64,000 nucleotides of DNA from Leuconostoc miyukkimchii (GTDB lineage: Bacteria > Bacillota > Bacilli > Lactobacillales > Lactobacillaceae), in NCBI RefSeq assembly GCF_019656055.1, contig NZ_BPKY01000001.1, forward strand, positions 124,001 to 188,000. Direction: 5' to 3'. The notes beneath the pieces are model-generated. The model ran no database searches and was not told the DNA's origin. It saw nothing but the letters and a program-made list of their open reading frames with translations. Of the stretch, positions 34,424 to 44,800 are shown piece by piece; the first letter of the stretch is position 1, and every line of letters begins with the position of its first letter. Both the position numbers and the translations under genes were made by a program.

Positions 34424-35571
34424 TACTAACTTCCACAGCATCGTTTTTAGCGCAATTTAATCATCGTAATATTGAAATTTTGCAAAATATGAATTATGAA
34501 GTTCACGTTGCGGCAAACTTCACACATTATGGGACACTTTCTGGAAAAAGTAATCAGAAATTTATTGATTGGTTATATAAAAAAGGTGTGGTTGTTCATG
34601 ATGTCAGTATTAGGCGTGGTCTTGGTAATTTATTAGATAATTTGAATGCACTATTGAAAATAAATAAATTGATGAAACAAGAACAATTCTCGTTTGTTCA
34701 TGTACATACACCCATAGCATCTGTGCTAGGCAGAGTTATGGCTTTCAAAAATCGTGTGCCAGTTATATACACTGCACATGGTTTTCATTTTTCAAAAACA
34801 AGCGCTAAAGTTAATTGGTTAATTTTCCCGATAGAATGGTCTTTGTCTTATATCACCCGACAGCTGATTGTTATTAATCAAGAAGACTATTTGTTTGCGA
34901 TACGACATCTACATGCTAAATCTATTGATTATCAGGCTGGTGTTGGCATTAACTTTAATCTAGTCAAAACGACAACATTGGCTGAACATATTGAAGCTAA
35001 CAAAGCATTAAGAGATAAATTTAATCTACCTGATGACGTGCGTATCATTGTTTCGGTTGGTGAGTTATCTGCTCGAAAAAATCATCGTATCGTTATTGAA
35101 GCACTCAAGAAGATAGAAAGAACTGATGTACATTATGTCATTGCTGGTAAGGGTCATTTATTATCGTACTTGAAGTCACTTGCAGGAGAACTTGACATAG
35201 AATCACAAGTGCATTTTATCAATTATACAACGGCGATTAGAAGATTAAATTTGGCAGCAGATGTTGCGATTTTACCATCTTTGCGTGAGGGACTATCACG
35301 CGCTGGATTGGAAGCCATACGTGATGGTGCTTATCTACTAGGTTCTGATATTCGTGGCATTAAGGACTATATTGTCAATGATGACGTAGGCAAAACATTC
35401 GATCCACATGATAGTGAGGCATTAGCCAAACTATTAATACAAACAATTGATGAACCGCGTCATAAGCTCAATCAACAAAGTATTGACAACCTGATGATTT
35501 TTGATCGAAAAAACATCGATCGACAAATGCGAGCTGTGTATAAAAAAATAGGGATAGAAAATGCCAATTGA
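34402..35571 (+). CDS. Family 4 glycosyltransferase with non-canonical or missing start codon
   Basis: A retaining GT-B enzyme that probably adds the second sugar after WbaP. The C-terminal half has the GT4 signs VSVGELSARKNHRIVIEAL, VIAGKGHLLSYL and LPSLREGLSRAGLEAIRDG. The conserved N-terminal strand (KKVLILTSTASFLAQFNHRN) is encoded from 34411, but the first in-frame ATG/GTG/TTG is the TTG at 34480, which would remove it. The start given, ATT at 34402, is the best-placed upstream codon; it is a guess. The frame is -1 relative to wbaP and overlaps its end at a seven-A run, so frameshifting or coupling is also possible. The minimal form is 34480-35571. Confidence 0.75.
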   Translation: MFQKKVLILTSTASFLAQFNHRNIEILQNMNYEVHVAANFTHYGTLSGKSNQKFIDWLYKKGVVVHDVSIRRGLGNLLDNLNALLKINKLMKQEQFSFVHVHTPIASVLGRVMAFKNRVPVIYTAHGFHFSKTSAKVNWLIFPIEWSLSYITRQLIVINQEDYLFAIRHLHAKSIDYQAGVGINFNLVKTTTLAEHIEANKALRDKFNLPDDVRIIVSVGELSARKNHRIVIEALKKIERTDVHYVIAGKGHLLSYLKSLAGELDIESQVHFINYTTAIRRLNLAADVAILPSLREGLSRAGLEAIRDGAYLLGSDIRGIKDYIVNDDVGKTFDPHDSEALAKLLIQTIDEPRHKLNQQSIDNLMIFDRKNIDRQMRAVYKKIGIENAN

Positions 35572-36520
35572 TTTTGTAATACTTTGGGTGGATGATCAAG
35601 ACCCTAAATGGCAATTAAAAAAAAATCAATATCAAATTGCTAGTCAAGAACTGAATAACAAAGAGCGTTATCGGGATTATGGCACATTGAAATATTGGTT
35701 CCGTATGGTTGAAGAAAATGCGCCTTGGGTTAATAAAATTTATTTGGTGACCGATCATCAAGTACCATCATGGTTGAATGCCAACCATCCCAAAATACAC
35801 ATTGTAAATCATGAAGATTTTATGCCACATGATGTATTGCCAACATTTAATTCAAATGCCATTCAGATGTATATTCATAACATTAAAGGCTTATCAGAAC
35901 ATTTTGTACTGTTTGATGATGATATGTTTATTGTCAAACCAATAAAGGAAAATATTTTTTTCAATAGTAAAGGCATCCCTAAAGATATATTGGGGTTTAA
36001 TGTGATTAACCCGGTTGATGAGTTTGCCCACATATTTATTAATAATTTGAGTCTTGTGAATGCAGCGTACAATAAGCATTCAGTTGTTAAAAAACACTTT
36101 TTCAAAGTTTTTAATTGGCGGTATGGCATCATTAACTTGGTCAATTTATATTTATTGCCATTTCCGACCTTTACGCGATTTTTTGACAGTCATATTCCTT
36201 ATGCCTATCAAAAGTCTCAGTATCGAACAGTTATGAATTTGTATGTAACACAGCAAAACAAAACTGGTCATCATCGTTTTCGCGAAATAACAGATATTAG
36301 TCATTGGTTGGTGAGATATCTGAGGTTAGTTCAAGGAAATTTTGTACCCATGCATAAAAGCGTGGGTAGGTTACAGTATTTAGGAGAACGATTTAATAAA
36401 CATGTTAAGTTAATGACAATCTCTGATCGTCAAATGGACGATGAGCAATTTGATAAAACAGTTCGTCAGTTAAAGCTAGTTTTTGAAGATAAATATAAAA
36501 AATCAACATTTGAGAAATGA
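35561..36520 (+). CDS. Stealth-family sugar-phosphate transferase
   Basis: Stealth proteins transfer hexose-1-phosphate to build phosphodiester-linked polymers. The 319-residue product has conserved region 1 (PIDFVILWVDDQDPKW), region 2 (RYRDYGTLKYWFRMVEENAP; KIYLVTD; FNSNAIQMYIHNI; FVLFDDDMFIVKP with the catalytic acidic cluster) and later conserved regions around the His-containing SHIPYAYQKSQY. It overlaps the upstream GT4 gene by 11 bases and ends 3 bases before tagH, so it is coupled to both. Its presence points to a polymer with sugar-phosphate as well as glycerol-phosphate links. Confidence 0.9.
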   Translation: MPIDFVILWVDDQDPKWQLKKNQYQIASQELNNKERYRDYGTLKYWFRMVEENAPWVNKIYLVTDHQVPSWLNANHPKIHIVNHEDFMPHDVLPTFNSNAIQMYIHNIKGLSEHFVLFDDDMFIVKPIKENIFFNSKGIPKDILGFNVINPVDEFAHIFINNLSLVNAAYNKHSVVKKHFFKVFNWRYGIINLVNLYLLPFPTFTRFFDSHIPYAYQKSQYRTVMNLYVTQQNKTGHHRFREITDISHWLVRYLRLVQGNFVPMHKSVGRLQYLGERFNKHVKLMTISDRQMDDEQFDKTVRQLKLVFEDKYKKSTFEK

Positions 36521-36523
36521 GCT

Positions 36524-38023
36524 ATGAGTGAAGAAAAAATAAAAATTAGCGTTAAAAATATTACCAAGCGTTTTGAATTAATGAAGACACGTTCAGAAAA
36601 AATATTGAACATGCTCAGTTTTTCTGAAAAGAAAGACCGGGCTTTTTGGGCGTTGAAAGGCGTTTCTTTTGATGTATTCGCTGGTGAAGCAATCGGTGTC
36701 GTCGGTTTGAACGGATCAGGCAAATCAACGCTATTAAATATTGTGAGTGAAATTTATCCACAAACCACCGGAGAATTAACGATTAATGGGAATACTTCGA
36801 TTATTAGTATAGGCGCTGGCTTGAAACCAGCTTTGACTGGTAGAGATAACATCCAATTAAAATTGTTGATGTCTGGATTAACAAAGAAACAGATTAAAGC
36901 CGTAGCACCAACGATTATAGCGTTTTCAGAGTTAGGTGATTTTATTGATCAACCAGTTAAAAGTTATTCGTCAGGTATGAAAGCTAAGCTTGGTTTTTCA
37001 ATCATGGCACATACTGATCCTGATATTATGATTATTGACGAAGCACTTTCTGTTGGTGATTCAACTTTTGCCAATAAAAGTTTTGAAAAAATTAGAGAAT
37101 TTAAAGCGCAGGGGAAAACAATTTTCTTTGTGAGTCACTCTGCAGGTCAAGTGAAGCAAATAGCTGATCGGGTCATTTGGATGCATTTTGGTGAAATGCG
37201 TGAGATTGGTGAAACTGCTGAAGTCATGCCTCATTATGAGCAATGGCAAAAGGACTTTAACAAAAAGCCTAAAAAAGAACGAGAACAATATATTGTCGAT
37301 ATGAAAGCTGCTCAGAAAAAATTTTCAGCGACAGATATTGCCGTTCAACAGTTAAATCTTACAATTCCAGAAGCTAATGATAGTTCACGTGTTGCACGCG
37401 AACAACGTAAAGAATTAGAATCTCAAAAAGATAAGCTAATTAAAAAAGCTACGAAACAAACACAAAAACAGATTCAAAATACTAAGTTTGGTATCTTGAA
37501 CTGGCTTGTAATTCTAGTACTAGTTGGTTTAATAGCTTCGACTAGCACGCATGCTTTAGCTGATTCTCAAAACAAAAGAGATGAAAAAGCAATTAAACTA
37601 AAAAATAAACGAGACGACAAACAAAAGGCAATACAAAAAAAACCATCTACGTCTGACACGCAGAAGAAGTCCTCAGAACAAAGCGTACAAAGTAGTTCGT
37701 CAGTAGTAGAAAATAGCGAAGCAGTTCAGCAAGAACCCACGCCTCCTCTTGATGTTAATGGTAATGGCATACCTGATGATCAAGAAACTGATACAACTGT
37801 GGCGGATAGCAGTGTCGTACCTGCGCCGGCAGTACCAGTTGTGCCTTACACTGAACCTGTAGCGCCTGCTCCGGTCGTACCGCAGACCCCTGCTGCGCCA
37901 AGTGACTCGACAGTGTCGGAAAACAATGGTACCAGTACCACTACAGCACCTTCTGATAGTAGTAATAGTGTGTCTTCTGATGGAACAAGTAGTGGAAACG
38001 ATGGAAATGGGGTAACACCATGA
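36524..38023 (+). CDS. Teichoic-acid/polysaccharide ABC exporter ATPase (TagH-like) with outer Ser/Pro-rich tail
   Basis: Drives export of the lipid-linked polymer with the permease encoded next. Residues 1-245 are the ATPase: Walker A GLNGSGKST (61-69), signature SSGMK (149-153), Walker B IMIIDEAL (168-175), H-loop His205. A charged helical stretch (246-320) leads to one membrane helix (323-345). The last 154 residues should be outside: a Lys-rich part, then Ser/Pro/Thr-rich low complexity with a calcium-loop-like DVNGNGIPDDQETD (410-423). Bacillus TagH also has an outer domain, but this disordered, acidic tail is unlike it. Overlaps the permease gene by 4 bases. Confidence 0.9.
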   Translation: MSEEKIKISVKNITKRFELMKTRSEKILNMLSFSEKKDRAFWALKGVSFDVFAGEAIGVVGLNGSGKSTLLNIVSEIYPQTTGELTINGNTSIISIGAGLKPALTGRDNIQLKLLMSGLTKKQIKAVAPTIIAFSELGDFIDQPVKSYSSGMKAKLGFSIMAHTDPDIMIIDEALSVGDSTFANKSFEKIREFKAQGKTIFFVSHSAGQVKQIADRVIWMHFGEMREIGETAEVMPHYEQWQKDFNKKPKKEREQYIVDMKAAQKKFSATDIAVQQLNLTIPEANDSSRVAREQRKELESQKDKLIKKATKQTQKQIQNTKFGILNWLVILVLVGLIASTSTHALADSQNKRDEKAIKLKNKRDDKQKAIQKKPSTSDTQKKSSEQSVQSSSSVVENSEAVQQEPTPPLDVNGNGIPDDQETDTTVADSSVVPAPAVPVVPYTEPVAPAPVVPQTPAAPSDSTVSENNGTSTTTAPSDSSNSVSSDGTSSGNDGNGVTP

Positions 38024-38832
38024 TGAATGCGATGAAGATTGTGTGGAATCAGATTCTATATTTTCCACTAATTATTAGAATGGTTAAGTATGGGGATCAA
38101 AGTACGTATCAAAACTTCTTCTTAGGACAAGCTTGGAAAATTATTAATCCTATTCTTCAAGTCAGTGTTTATTTTGTTATTTTTGGATTGGGCTTGCGAA
38201 ATATGAATCAGGGTGGTGACCCTTGGACATATGCGTCTTGGATGATGCTTGGTATGGCTATGTGGCGTTTTATGAATGAAGCCATAATGAACGGCTCACA
38301 ATCTATTAAGAAACAAATTGGGATGGTTTCAAAAATGAAATTTCCACTCTCGATTTTACCATCAATATCCATTGCTTCTGCAATTTGGACGTTTATTGCT
38401 CTTGGAACAATTTCAACGATATTTATTTATGTTGGTGGATCCACAATTAACTCTCATTGGCCATGGGTATTCTATTACTTTTTTGCAGCAGTTTGTTTAA
38501 GTTATAGTTTTGCATTACTTAATTCAACCATTGTGATACTGATCCCAGATTATATAAGCATCTTAAGATTAGTAATGTCAATGGGTATGTGGTTGGCTGG
38601 GGTCATCTTTAGAATTGACAGTGTGGATAATGTTGTTGGGGATGTTTTGAGATTGAGTCCGTTTTACTATGTTGTGGATGGTATTCGGGATGCTTGGTTA
38701 AAATCAGATTACATGTTTGAAAGTCACTTTCAAACTGGAACCATTATTTTTTGGAGTACTGTTGTGCTATTTTTAATGTTAGGATCGTTCTTACATTTGA
38801 AATTTAAAAAAGATTTTATGGAATATTTATAA
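38020..38832 (+). CDS. Teichoic-acid/polysaccharide ABC exporter permease (TagG-like)
   Basis: Six-helix ABC-2 permease of 270 residues that forms the export channel with the TagH-like ATPase. Landmarks are FLGQAWKIINPILQVSVYFVIFGLGL near the N terminus (amphipathic helix and first membrane helix), then QIGMVSKMKFPLSILP at the coupling helix and RLSPFYYVVDGIRDAWL in the last loop. It starts at tandem ATGs overlapping the ATPase stop. The ATPase-permease order is the reverse of Bacillus tagGH. Confidence 0.92.
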   Translation: MMNAMKIVWNQILYFPLIIRMVKYGDQSTYQNFFLGQAWKIINPILQVSVYFVIFGLGLRNMNQGGDPWTYASWMMLGMAMWRFMNEAIMNGSQSIKKQIGMVSKMKFPLSILPSISIASAIWTFIALGTISTIFIYVGGSTINSHWPWVFYYFFAAVCLSYSFALLNSTIVILIPDYISILRLVMSMGMWLAGVIFRIDSVDNVVGDVLRLSPFYYVVDGIRDAWLKSDYMFESHFQTGTIIFWSTVVLFLMLGSFLHLKFKKDFMEYL

Positions 38833-38883
38833 TTTAATATATATGGTTCTATTTAATCGTGCATAACTATAATGAGGAGACTA

Positions 38884-41838
38884 ATGGAAAAAGCACAAAT
38901 AGTTAATATTACAATTATCAATGGTGAACTTGTGGTCACCTTAAGTAATGATTATGACATGTCCAAAATACCAAATATTTTAATTAAACATGATGATGAA
39001 GTCATTAAAATTAAACCCAATTTAGTTGAAAATAATGTTTTGTTTTTTTCTTTGAATAAAGTACCATTTGGTTTGAAACAAATTATTCGATTTACTGAAG
39101 TCAATCAAATAATTAATTTTTTAAGTAATCATACTCAAATTTTACCAAATTCAGTAGTAAGTCTAGCTACTACTAACAATGGTTTAATCTATCTGAATAA
39201 AACTGATCGTTTGGATCTACAGCTATTATCTCAAGATATTTTGGATAGTAATCAAGAAATAGTTTTTCAACTACCGGTTTTGAAATTAGTTAATAGAACC
39301 ATTATTTTTAATGATTTGGAACGATGGTCTCTTTATAAAAACAATCCATTTGGTGACTTTGGTTATTTGATTCATACGGTCGATGGAAACAACTATTTTA
39401 AAAGAATAACTCAGTCTAGAAAAAATATAGATATAGAAACTCAAATTAATTTTGTTGTTGACAAATATGTTGTTGAACAAAATAAATTAACGGTGGAGCT
39501 TTCTTTACCATTATCTATTGAACATGCGCTTATTTCAGTTAACGATATTGTCATAGGCGGGCAAATTGACGATAGTAAGGTTACATTTAATTTTTCAAAA
39601 TTAGATGAATTACCTTCTTATGATTCTGGAAGATGGCAGTTACAGATTTTAACTGGTGGACAATTGTTATGTGGTGAAATTTCTTTTCCAAAACAAAATT
39701 TTATTTTTATAACAGAAAAAATACTTATATCAAATAAAAAATTGCGACTTCTTGGAGATTTACACTATCAAAAATTACCTGCAGTAAAAGCATTTGATAT
39801 GGCTGGTAATGTGTCTGTCTCTATTATACAAACTGAGTATGGTACATTGAGTTTAAAATTTTCTCATCTAATGAATCAAGTGGAGTTGATTCTAAGGCGA
39901 AGAGGAAAAAATATATTTAAGCGATTTAATGGTAAATTTGATTTCACAAGTAATGCTATGTCATTTAACATGTCACTTTTTTTCGACGAAAATACAGCAA
40001 TTTTAGCTGGTCGCCGATGGGACTTATATATAATATCATACCTTGATGATAAAAAAGTTGTGAATCGCTTAGTTGTTGATGACGATATACATAAGCAAAA
40101 ACATTTAAATTATGGTGCATTGATTGAGAATGAAGGTGTAGTTAAGACAACTTACAATCAAAAATTTCAATTTTATATCACAGAAAAAAAACAACTATCA
40201 TTAGTTAAGAACAGCGAGTCAAAATTAATTGCCGAACGCTTTAACTTAAAAGCAGAGTTGATAAATCTTAATCTTAAAATAAATGGCAAATTTAAGTTTT
40301 TAGTAAGTGTACAGGGTGATTTATTATCTGAAATTAAGTTTGGTAATATACTACTTGTAAATCGTAATACTCAATCATACGACAAAATTGATTTACCAAC
40401 ACGTATCATTAAAAATACTAAAAAAGAGTGGGCTGCACAAGCAACCTTAAAATTGGATAATAAAAAATTAGTACCGTTTTATTGGGATATTTATATCGAA
40501 GTAGTTGATGAGAACGGACGTCAATCTTTGGTTAAAATTGAAAAGGCTGCAGCAAAGGTAAGAAACATTGTTAGAAAGAATGCATTGCATTTACAGATAC
40601 GGCGCGCAGGTCAATTATTAGCACCGTATGTGACAGTTAATAATAATCTTGCATTTGTATATCACGCAACTCAGGATTTTGAAACACGTTTTAATTATTT
40701 AAAAGAAAACATGGCACGTGTTATCGAAAAAATATTTAGAAAACAACTCAAAAATAAACATATTTGGATTAGTTATGAAAAAAACGCAATGGGGGCACAT
40801 GACAATGCATTTGCTTTCTTCGAATATATGTATAACCATGAACATCATGATCAATTCTATTACGTGATACGTAAAGATTCACCGGAATTTAAAAATTTAG
40901 CAAACATGAATAACAGAGTTCTTAAATTTATGAGTTTAAAATATTTTATATATATGTTTAGTTCTGAATTATTTATTAGTTCTGATACGAAGTATCATGG
41001 TTATAATTTACATCAAAGAGATTCTTGGCTAGGTCAACGCATGTCCCGCGTTAAAGAAGTATATTTGCAACATGGAGTTAACGGACTCAAACAAGTTCCT
41101 GCTTTTCATAAAAAAAGAGGATTATTAGATTTCATTGTTGTGCCTGATGAGTATGAAAGACGTATGGTTTTAGATCAATGGGGTTATGATGAACATCAAG
41201 TTACTACTACTGGATTAGCACGTTGGGATAAATACACGGATTTGACAGATACAATACCATATAAACAAATATTTGTTATGCCAACTTGGCGAAAATGGAT
41301 GGACGGCATGACTCCCGAAAAGTTTGTTGAAACACCATTTTACCAACAGTATCAACAGTTTTTATCTTCACCTAAATTAAAAGAATTATTAACTAAAAAT
41401 AATACAAGAATTGCTTTCTTTTTACATCCCTATTTCAAAAATTATGTTCATCTATTTAAAGTAGATAAAACTATTATAGATCAACACGATTATTTAGATG
41501 TGGATATGGGTAAGGAAATTCAAAAGTCATCAATGATGATTTCTGATTATTCAAGTGTTTTATGGGATATGTATTATTTAGAAAAACCGGTTCTGTTCTA
41601 TCAATTTGATAGATCTGAGTATCTATTAACAGAGAAAAGTTACATGGATTATGAGACGGAACTTTTTGGTGATGAAACTTTTGATTTTAAAGAAACAATC
41701 GAAATTATAGAAGAATACATTAAGAGAGACTTTTTAGAAAAAGATCAATATAAAAGTATGAGAAATAAATATTTCTCATATATGGATAACAATAATAGTG
41801 AACGCATTTATCATGCGATCAAAGGGTGGAAAAAATAA
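38884..41838 (+). CDS. TagF-like polyol-phosphate polymerase with long N-terminal beta-rich region
   Basis: A 984-residue protein. The C-terminal 380 residues are a CDP-glycerol glycerophosphotransferase domain: EVYLQHGVNGLKQVP (about 725-740), TTTGLARWDKY, MPTWRKWMDG, FLHPYF and the end-of-site SDYSSVLWDMYY (about 887-898). About 600 residues before it carry no recognised motif; they are strand-rich with internal repetition and may bind the growing chain or the membrane. This is longer than Bacillus TagF. GAGGAGA precedes the ATG at 38884; the upstream in-frame ATG at 38872 overlaps that site. The base composition is more AT-rich than the housekeeping genes. Confidence 0.87.
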   Translation: MEKAQIVNITIINGELVVTLSNDYDMSKIPNILIKHDDEVIKIKPNLVENNVLFFSLNKVPFGLKQIIRFTEVNQIINFLSNHTQILPNSVVSLATTNNGLIYLNKTDRLDLQLLSQDILDSNQEIVFQLPVLKLVNRTIIFNDLERWSLYKNNPFGDFGYLIHTVDGNNYFKRITQSRKNIDIETQINFVVDKYVVEQNKLTVELSLPLSIEHALISVNDIVIGGQIDDSKVTFNFSKLDELPSYDSGRWQLQILTGGQLLCGEISFPKQNFIFITEKILISNKKLRLLGDLHYQKLPAVKAFDMAGNVSVSIIQTEYGTLSLKFSHLMNQVELILRRRGKNIFKRFNGKFDFTSNAMSFNMSLFFDENTAILAGRRWDLYIISYLDDKKVVNRLVVDDDIHKQKHLNYGALIENEGVVKTTYNQKFQFYITEKKQLSLVKNSESKLIAERFNLKAELINLNLKINGKFKFLVSVQGDLLSEIKFGNILLVNRNTQSYDKIDLPTRIIKNTKKEWAAQATLKLDNKKLVPFYWDIYIEVVDENGRQSLVKIEKAAAKVRNIVRKNALHLQIRRAGQLLAPYVTVNNNLAFVYHATQDFETRFNYLKENMARVIEKIFRKQLKNKHIWISYEKNAMGAHDNAFAFFEYMYNHEHHDQFYYVIRKDSPEFKNLANMNNRVLKFMSLKYFIYMFSSELFISSDTKYHGYNLHQRDSWLGQRMSRVKEVYLQHGVNGLKQVPAFHKKRGLLDFIVVPDEYERRMVLDQWGYDEHQVTTTGLARWDKYTDLTDTIPYKQIFVMPTWRKWMDGMTPEKFVETPFYQQYQQFLSSPKLKELLTKNNTRIAFFLHPYFKNYVHLFKVDKTIIDQHDYLDVDMGKEIQKSSMMISDYSSVLWDMYYLEKPVLFYQFDRSEYLLTEKSYMDYETELFGDETFDFKETIEIIEEYIKRDFLEKDQYKSMRNKYFSYMDNNNSERIYHAIKGWKK

Positions 41839-41884
41839 TTATTAAATGTAGTTATAAAACACTGTAATAGAAAGAAGTGAAAAT

Positions 41885-44800
41885 ATGAATTACTTAATAT
41901 CACAAATTTCATATAATAACAATGCAATAGTATTTAGTTCAGATGTTGACATAAAAGAATTGTATTTGAATGATAAAATACTAAATTTATCAAGAATAAA
42001 TGATAAATCATACAAGTTAGATTTTACTGATTTAACACTTGATGATTTTGAGTTTGGACGATTTCAAATATTTGCAAAAGTTGGAACAGAACTTGTACGT
42101 TTGAGAAGTTTTGATTTTGAAAAAATATTAGAAGCAGACCGCTATTTCAATGTTGATGGAACCTCAGGCGCTTTTGTCTATCTAACCATAAACGGATATT
42201 TGAACTTTGCTTATCTTAGTGGATCGTCTTACTTAAGAGTTATCGAACGTAGTTATGCTAATTTCAATTATGAATCGCATGATATTATGATAGATAATTT
42301 TAGTATTGATAATAACATTGCAACTTTATCTGAAATTCCAAAATTTAATGAAGTATTAGTTGCCTCTCAAAAAAATGAAAAAATGTATTCAGTACCATTT
42401 ACTAGAGTTGATGGTATAACTAAGATTGATTTTTCTGTATTACTTGATAGCGATATCGATCGCTATTTTATATTTTTAAGAATTGCTGATAAAAACATTA
42501 GAATTCGCTATTCTGAAATCCTGAAGCATGATGTAGAACAGCGTTACTTCGAATTAAAAAAAGGCTACTCAGTCTTAACCCCTAATTTAGAATCGACTCA
42601 AAAATTTCTTTATTTTTCAGTTAATGGTCGCTTAGCATTTTTAAAATCTAAACAATCAAAATTTAAATGGTATAATTACACCGATTCAGTTGGTGTTGAA
42701 TCTTTTAATTTTGATTTGTTTTCTAATAACTTGTCTGTTCATATGGTGAGCGATCTATCTGAGGGTTCCTATTTCTTGGAAATGCGTGATGACCAGCATG
42801 TATTTACAATAAATCCAATAAATAAGTCCAGCAAAGAAATAACATTTGATCTTAGTAATATTGTGGTTAATGATAAAATTAAGTATTTAATTTCACTGAA
42901 GTTTGTTAATCGAAATCAAGAAATATTTAATTCTCTTGTTAAAGTCAGTCACCAGAAATATAAGCAGTTAGCTACGAAAGATTATACAATTGACGTTTCT
43001 TTAGAAAAAGAATTATTATTTTTGACATTCAACGATAGACAGTTTTTTTATACTAAGAAAAACATGATTTTGTCCAACGCCAAATTTATTAATGAACATC
43101 AAATTTTAATTTCTCCTGAAAGTTTTGTGTTCCAAGTTATTCCTCAAATTGTTGCCCAATCAAGAACATCAAAAAAGGTAACTCTCTTATCAGCTGAACA
43201 GGTAGGACAAAATTATCTGGTTGATATTGATGCGATTAATGAACATGCTCAAAATGAAATTTTTGATATTTATGTTGTAATAGATAATAAAAAATATACT
43301 TTTAAAAATTTAGATGCTTTAACTATACCTGTAAAAAAGCGCTATCAAGAAATAGAGATAAATGATTTTCGATTGAGTGTTTATTCTACTTTGGGTGGTA
43401 CTCTAGCTTTACGTAAAGATGAGATAGATCAAGAAAATAGACAACTATATAAATATAGAACTGATGATTTAGTTGTTAATGAGATAAAATCAAACGATAA
43501 CTATCTTGCAATCAATTTACCCGATAAAGTTGTTAGTGTAACTGAAGTTAGTATTTTACCTCGTAAGGGGACCAATTTTCTTGATATTTTAGACTTTGAA
43601 TTTGATAATGAAAATAATGATCTTAATATTTTTAATATAAATACACTTGTAGAAAGCCAAACAAAACAGTTGTTTAACTATTTTGCTGATTATTTATTAA
43701 CTTGGATTGATGATAAAGGTACTGTGCACACAAGTTATTTGAAGGCTCTTAATTTTGATTCAATAGCGAAACCACTTCGAAAATTTAAGCCTTATAGGCC
43801 AGAACAAGAAAACAATATATCAGTACAAAATTATCTCAATGGTGCACATAATCTTTCTGTGCAAATCAAAAATTTGTATTATGCGGAAAACTATGACAAT
43901 CTACCAATAGATAACAATATTGTTTTGTATGAAACTCGTGATGGTAAATCTTTCGTGGACTCTCCACTATACATTTTTAAATATTTGTTAAGCCACGAAC
44001 AGTATAAAGATTTAAGACATATTGTAGTATTGGATGATTTAGATGGTCAAGCAGCAAAATATAACAAAAAAAAGTATGGAGATAAATTAATATTAGTTGA
44101 ACGAGATACAGAGCAATATGCTAAATATCTATTGACTGCAAAATATTTAATTAATAATTCAACATTTCCAAGTTATTTTTTAAAGCGAGATGAACAAATC
44201 TATGTTAATACTTGGCATGGTACACCATTGAAACTTATGGGAATGGAGATGCCATACCCAGCTAACGCATCACAGAATGTTTTACGTAATCTTCTGATGA
44301 CAGATTATGTTGTCGCACAAAATGATCGAATGTATGATATGTATACAAAATCATATCGTATGAACGGTATTTACTCTGGCCGTATAACAAAATTTGGTTA
44401 TCCACGCATGGATTCTTTGATTAATGATAAAGTGTATGATTCTGAAGAACTATTGGAATTTGGTATAAAAATTAATAAAAAACTACCTACTATTTTATAT
44501 GCACCAACTCACAATGGACAAAATCAGTCTAATCCGGGTGATGGTGTATTACATGTAGTTGACGATTTGGTACGGTTACGGTCCTACTTTGCACAAGATT
44601 ACAATGTTCTTATTAAGGTCCACCCTTTTGTTTATGATTTAGTTAAGGACAATGAATGGTTGAAAGGGGCACTTATTCCAGATTATTTGGATACTAATTA
44701 TGTATTAAAATTTGCAGATATATTAATCACAGATTTTTCATCAATATTTGTTGATTTTCTTGGAAAAAACAAACGAATTATATTCTTCGTCCCTAACTTT

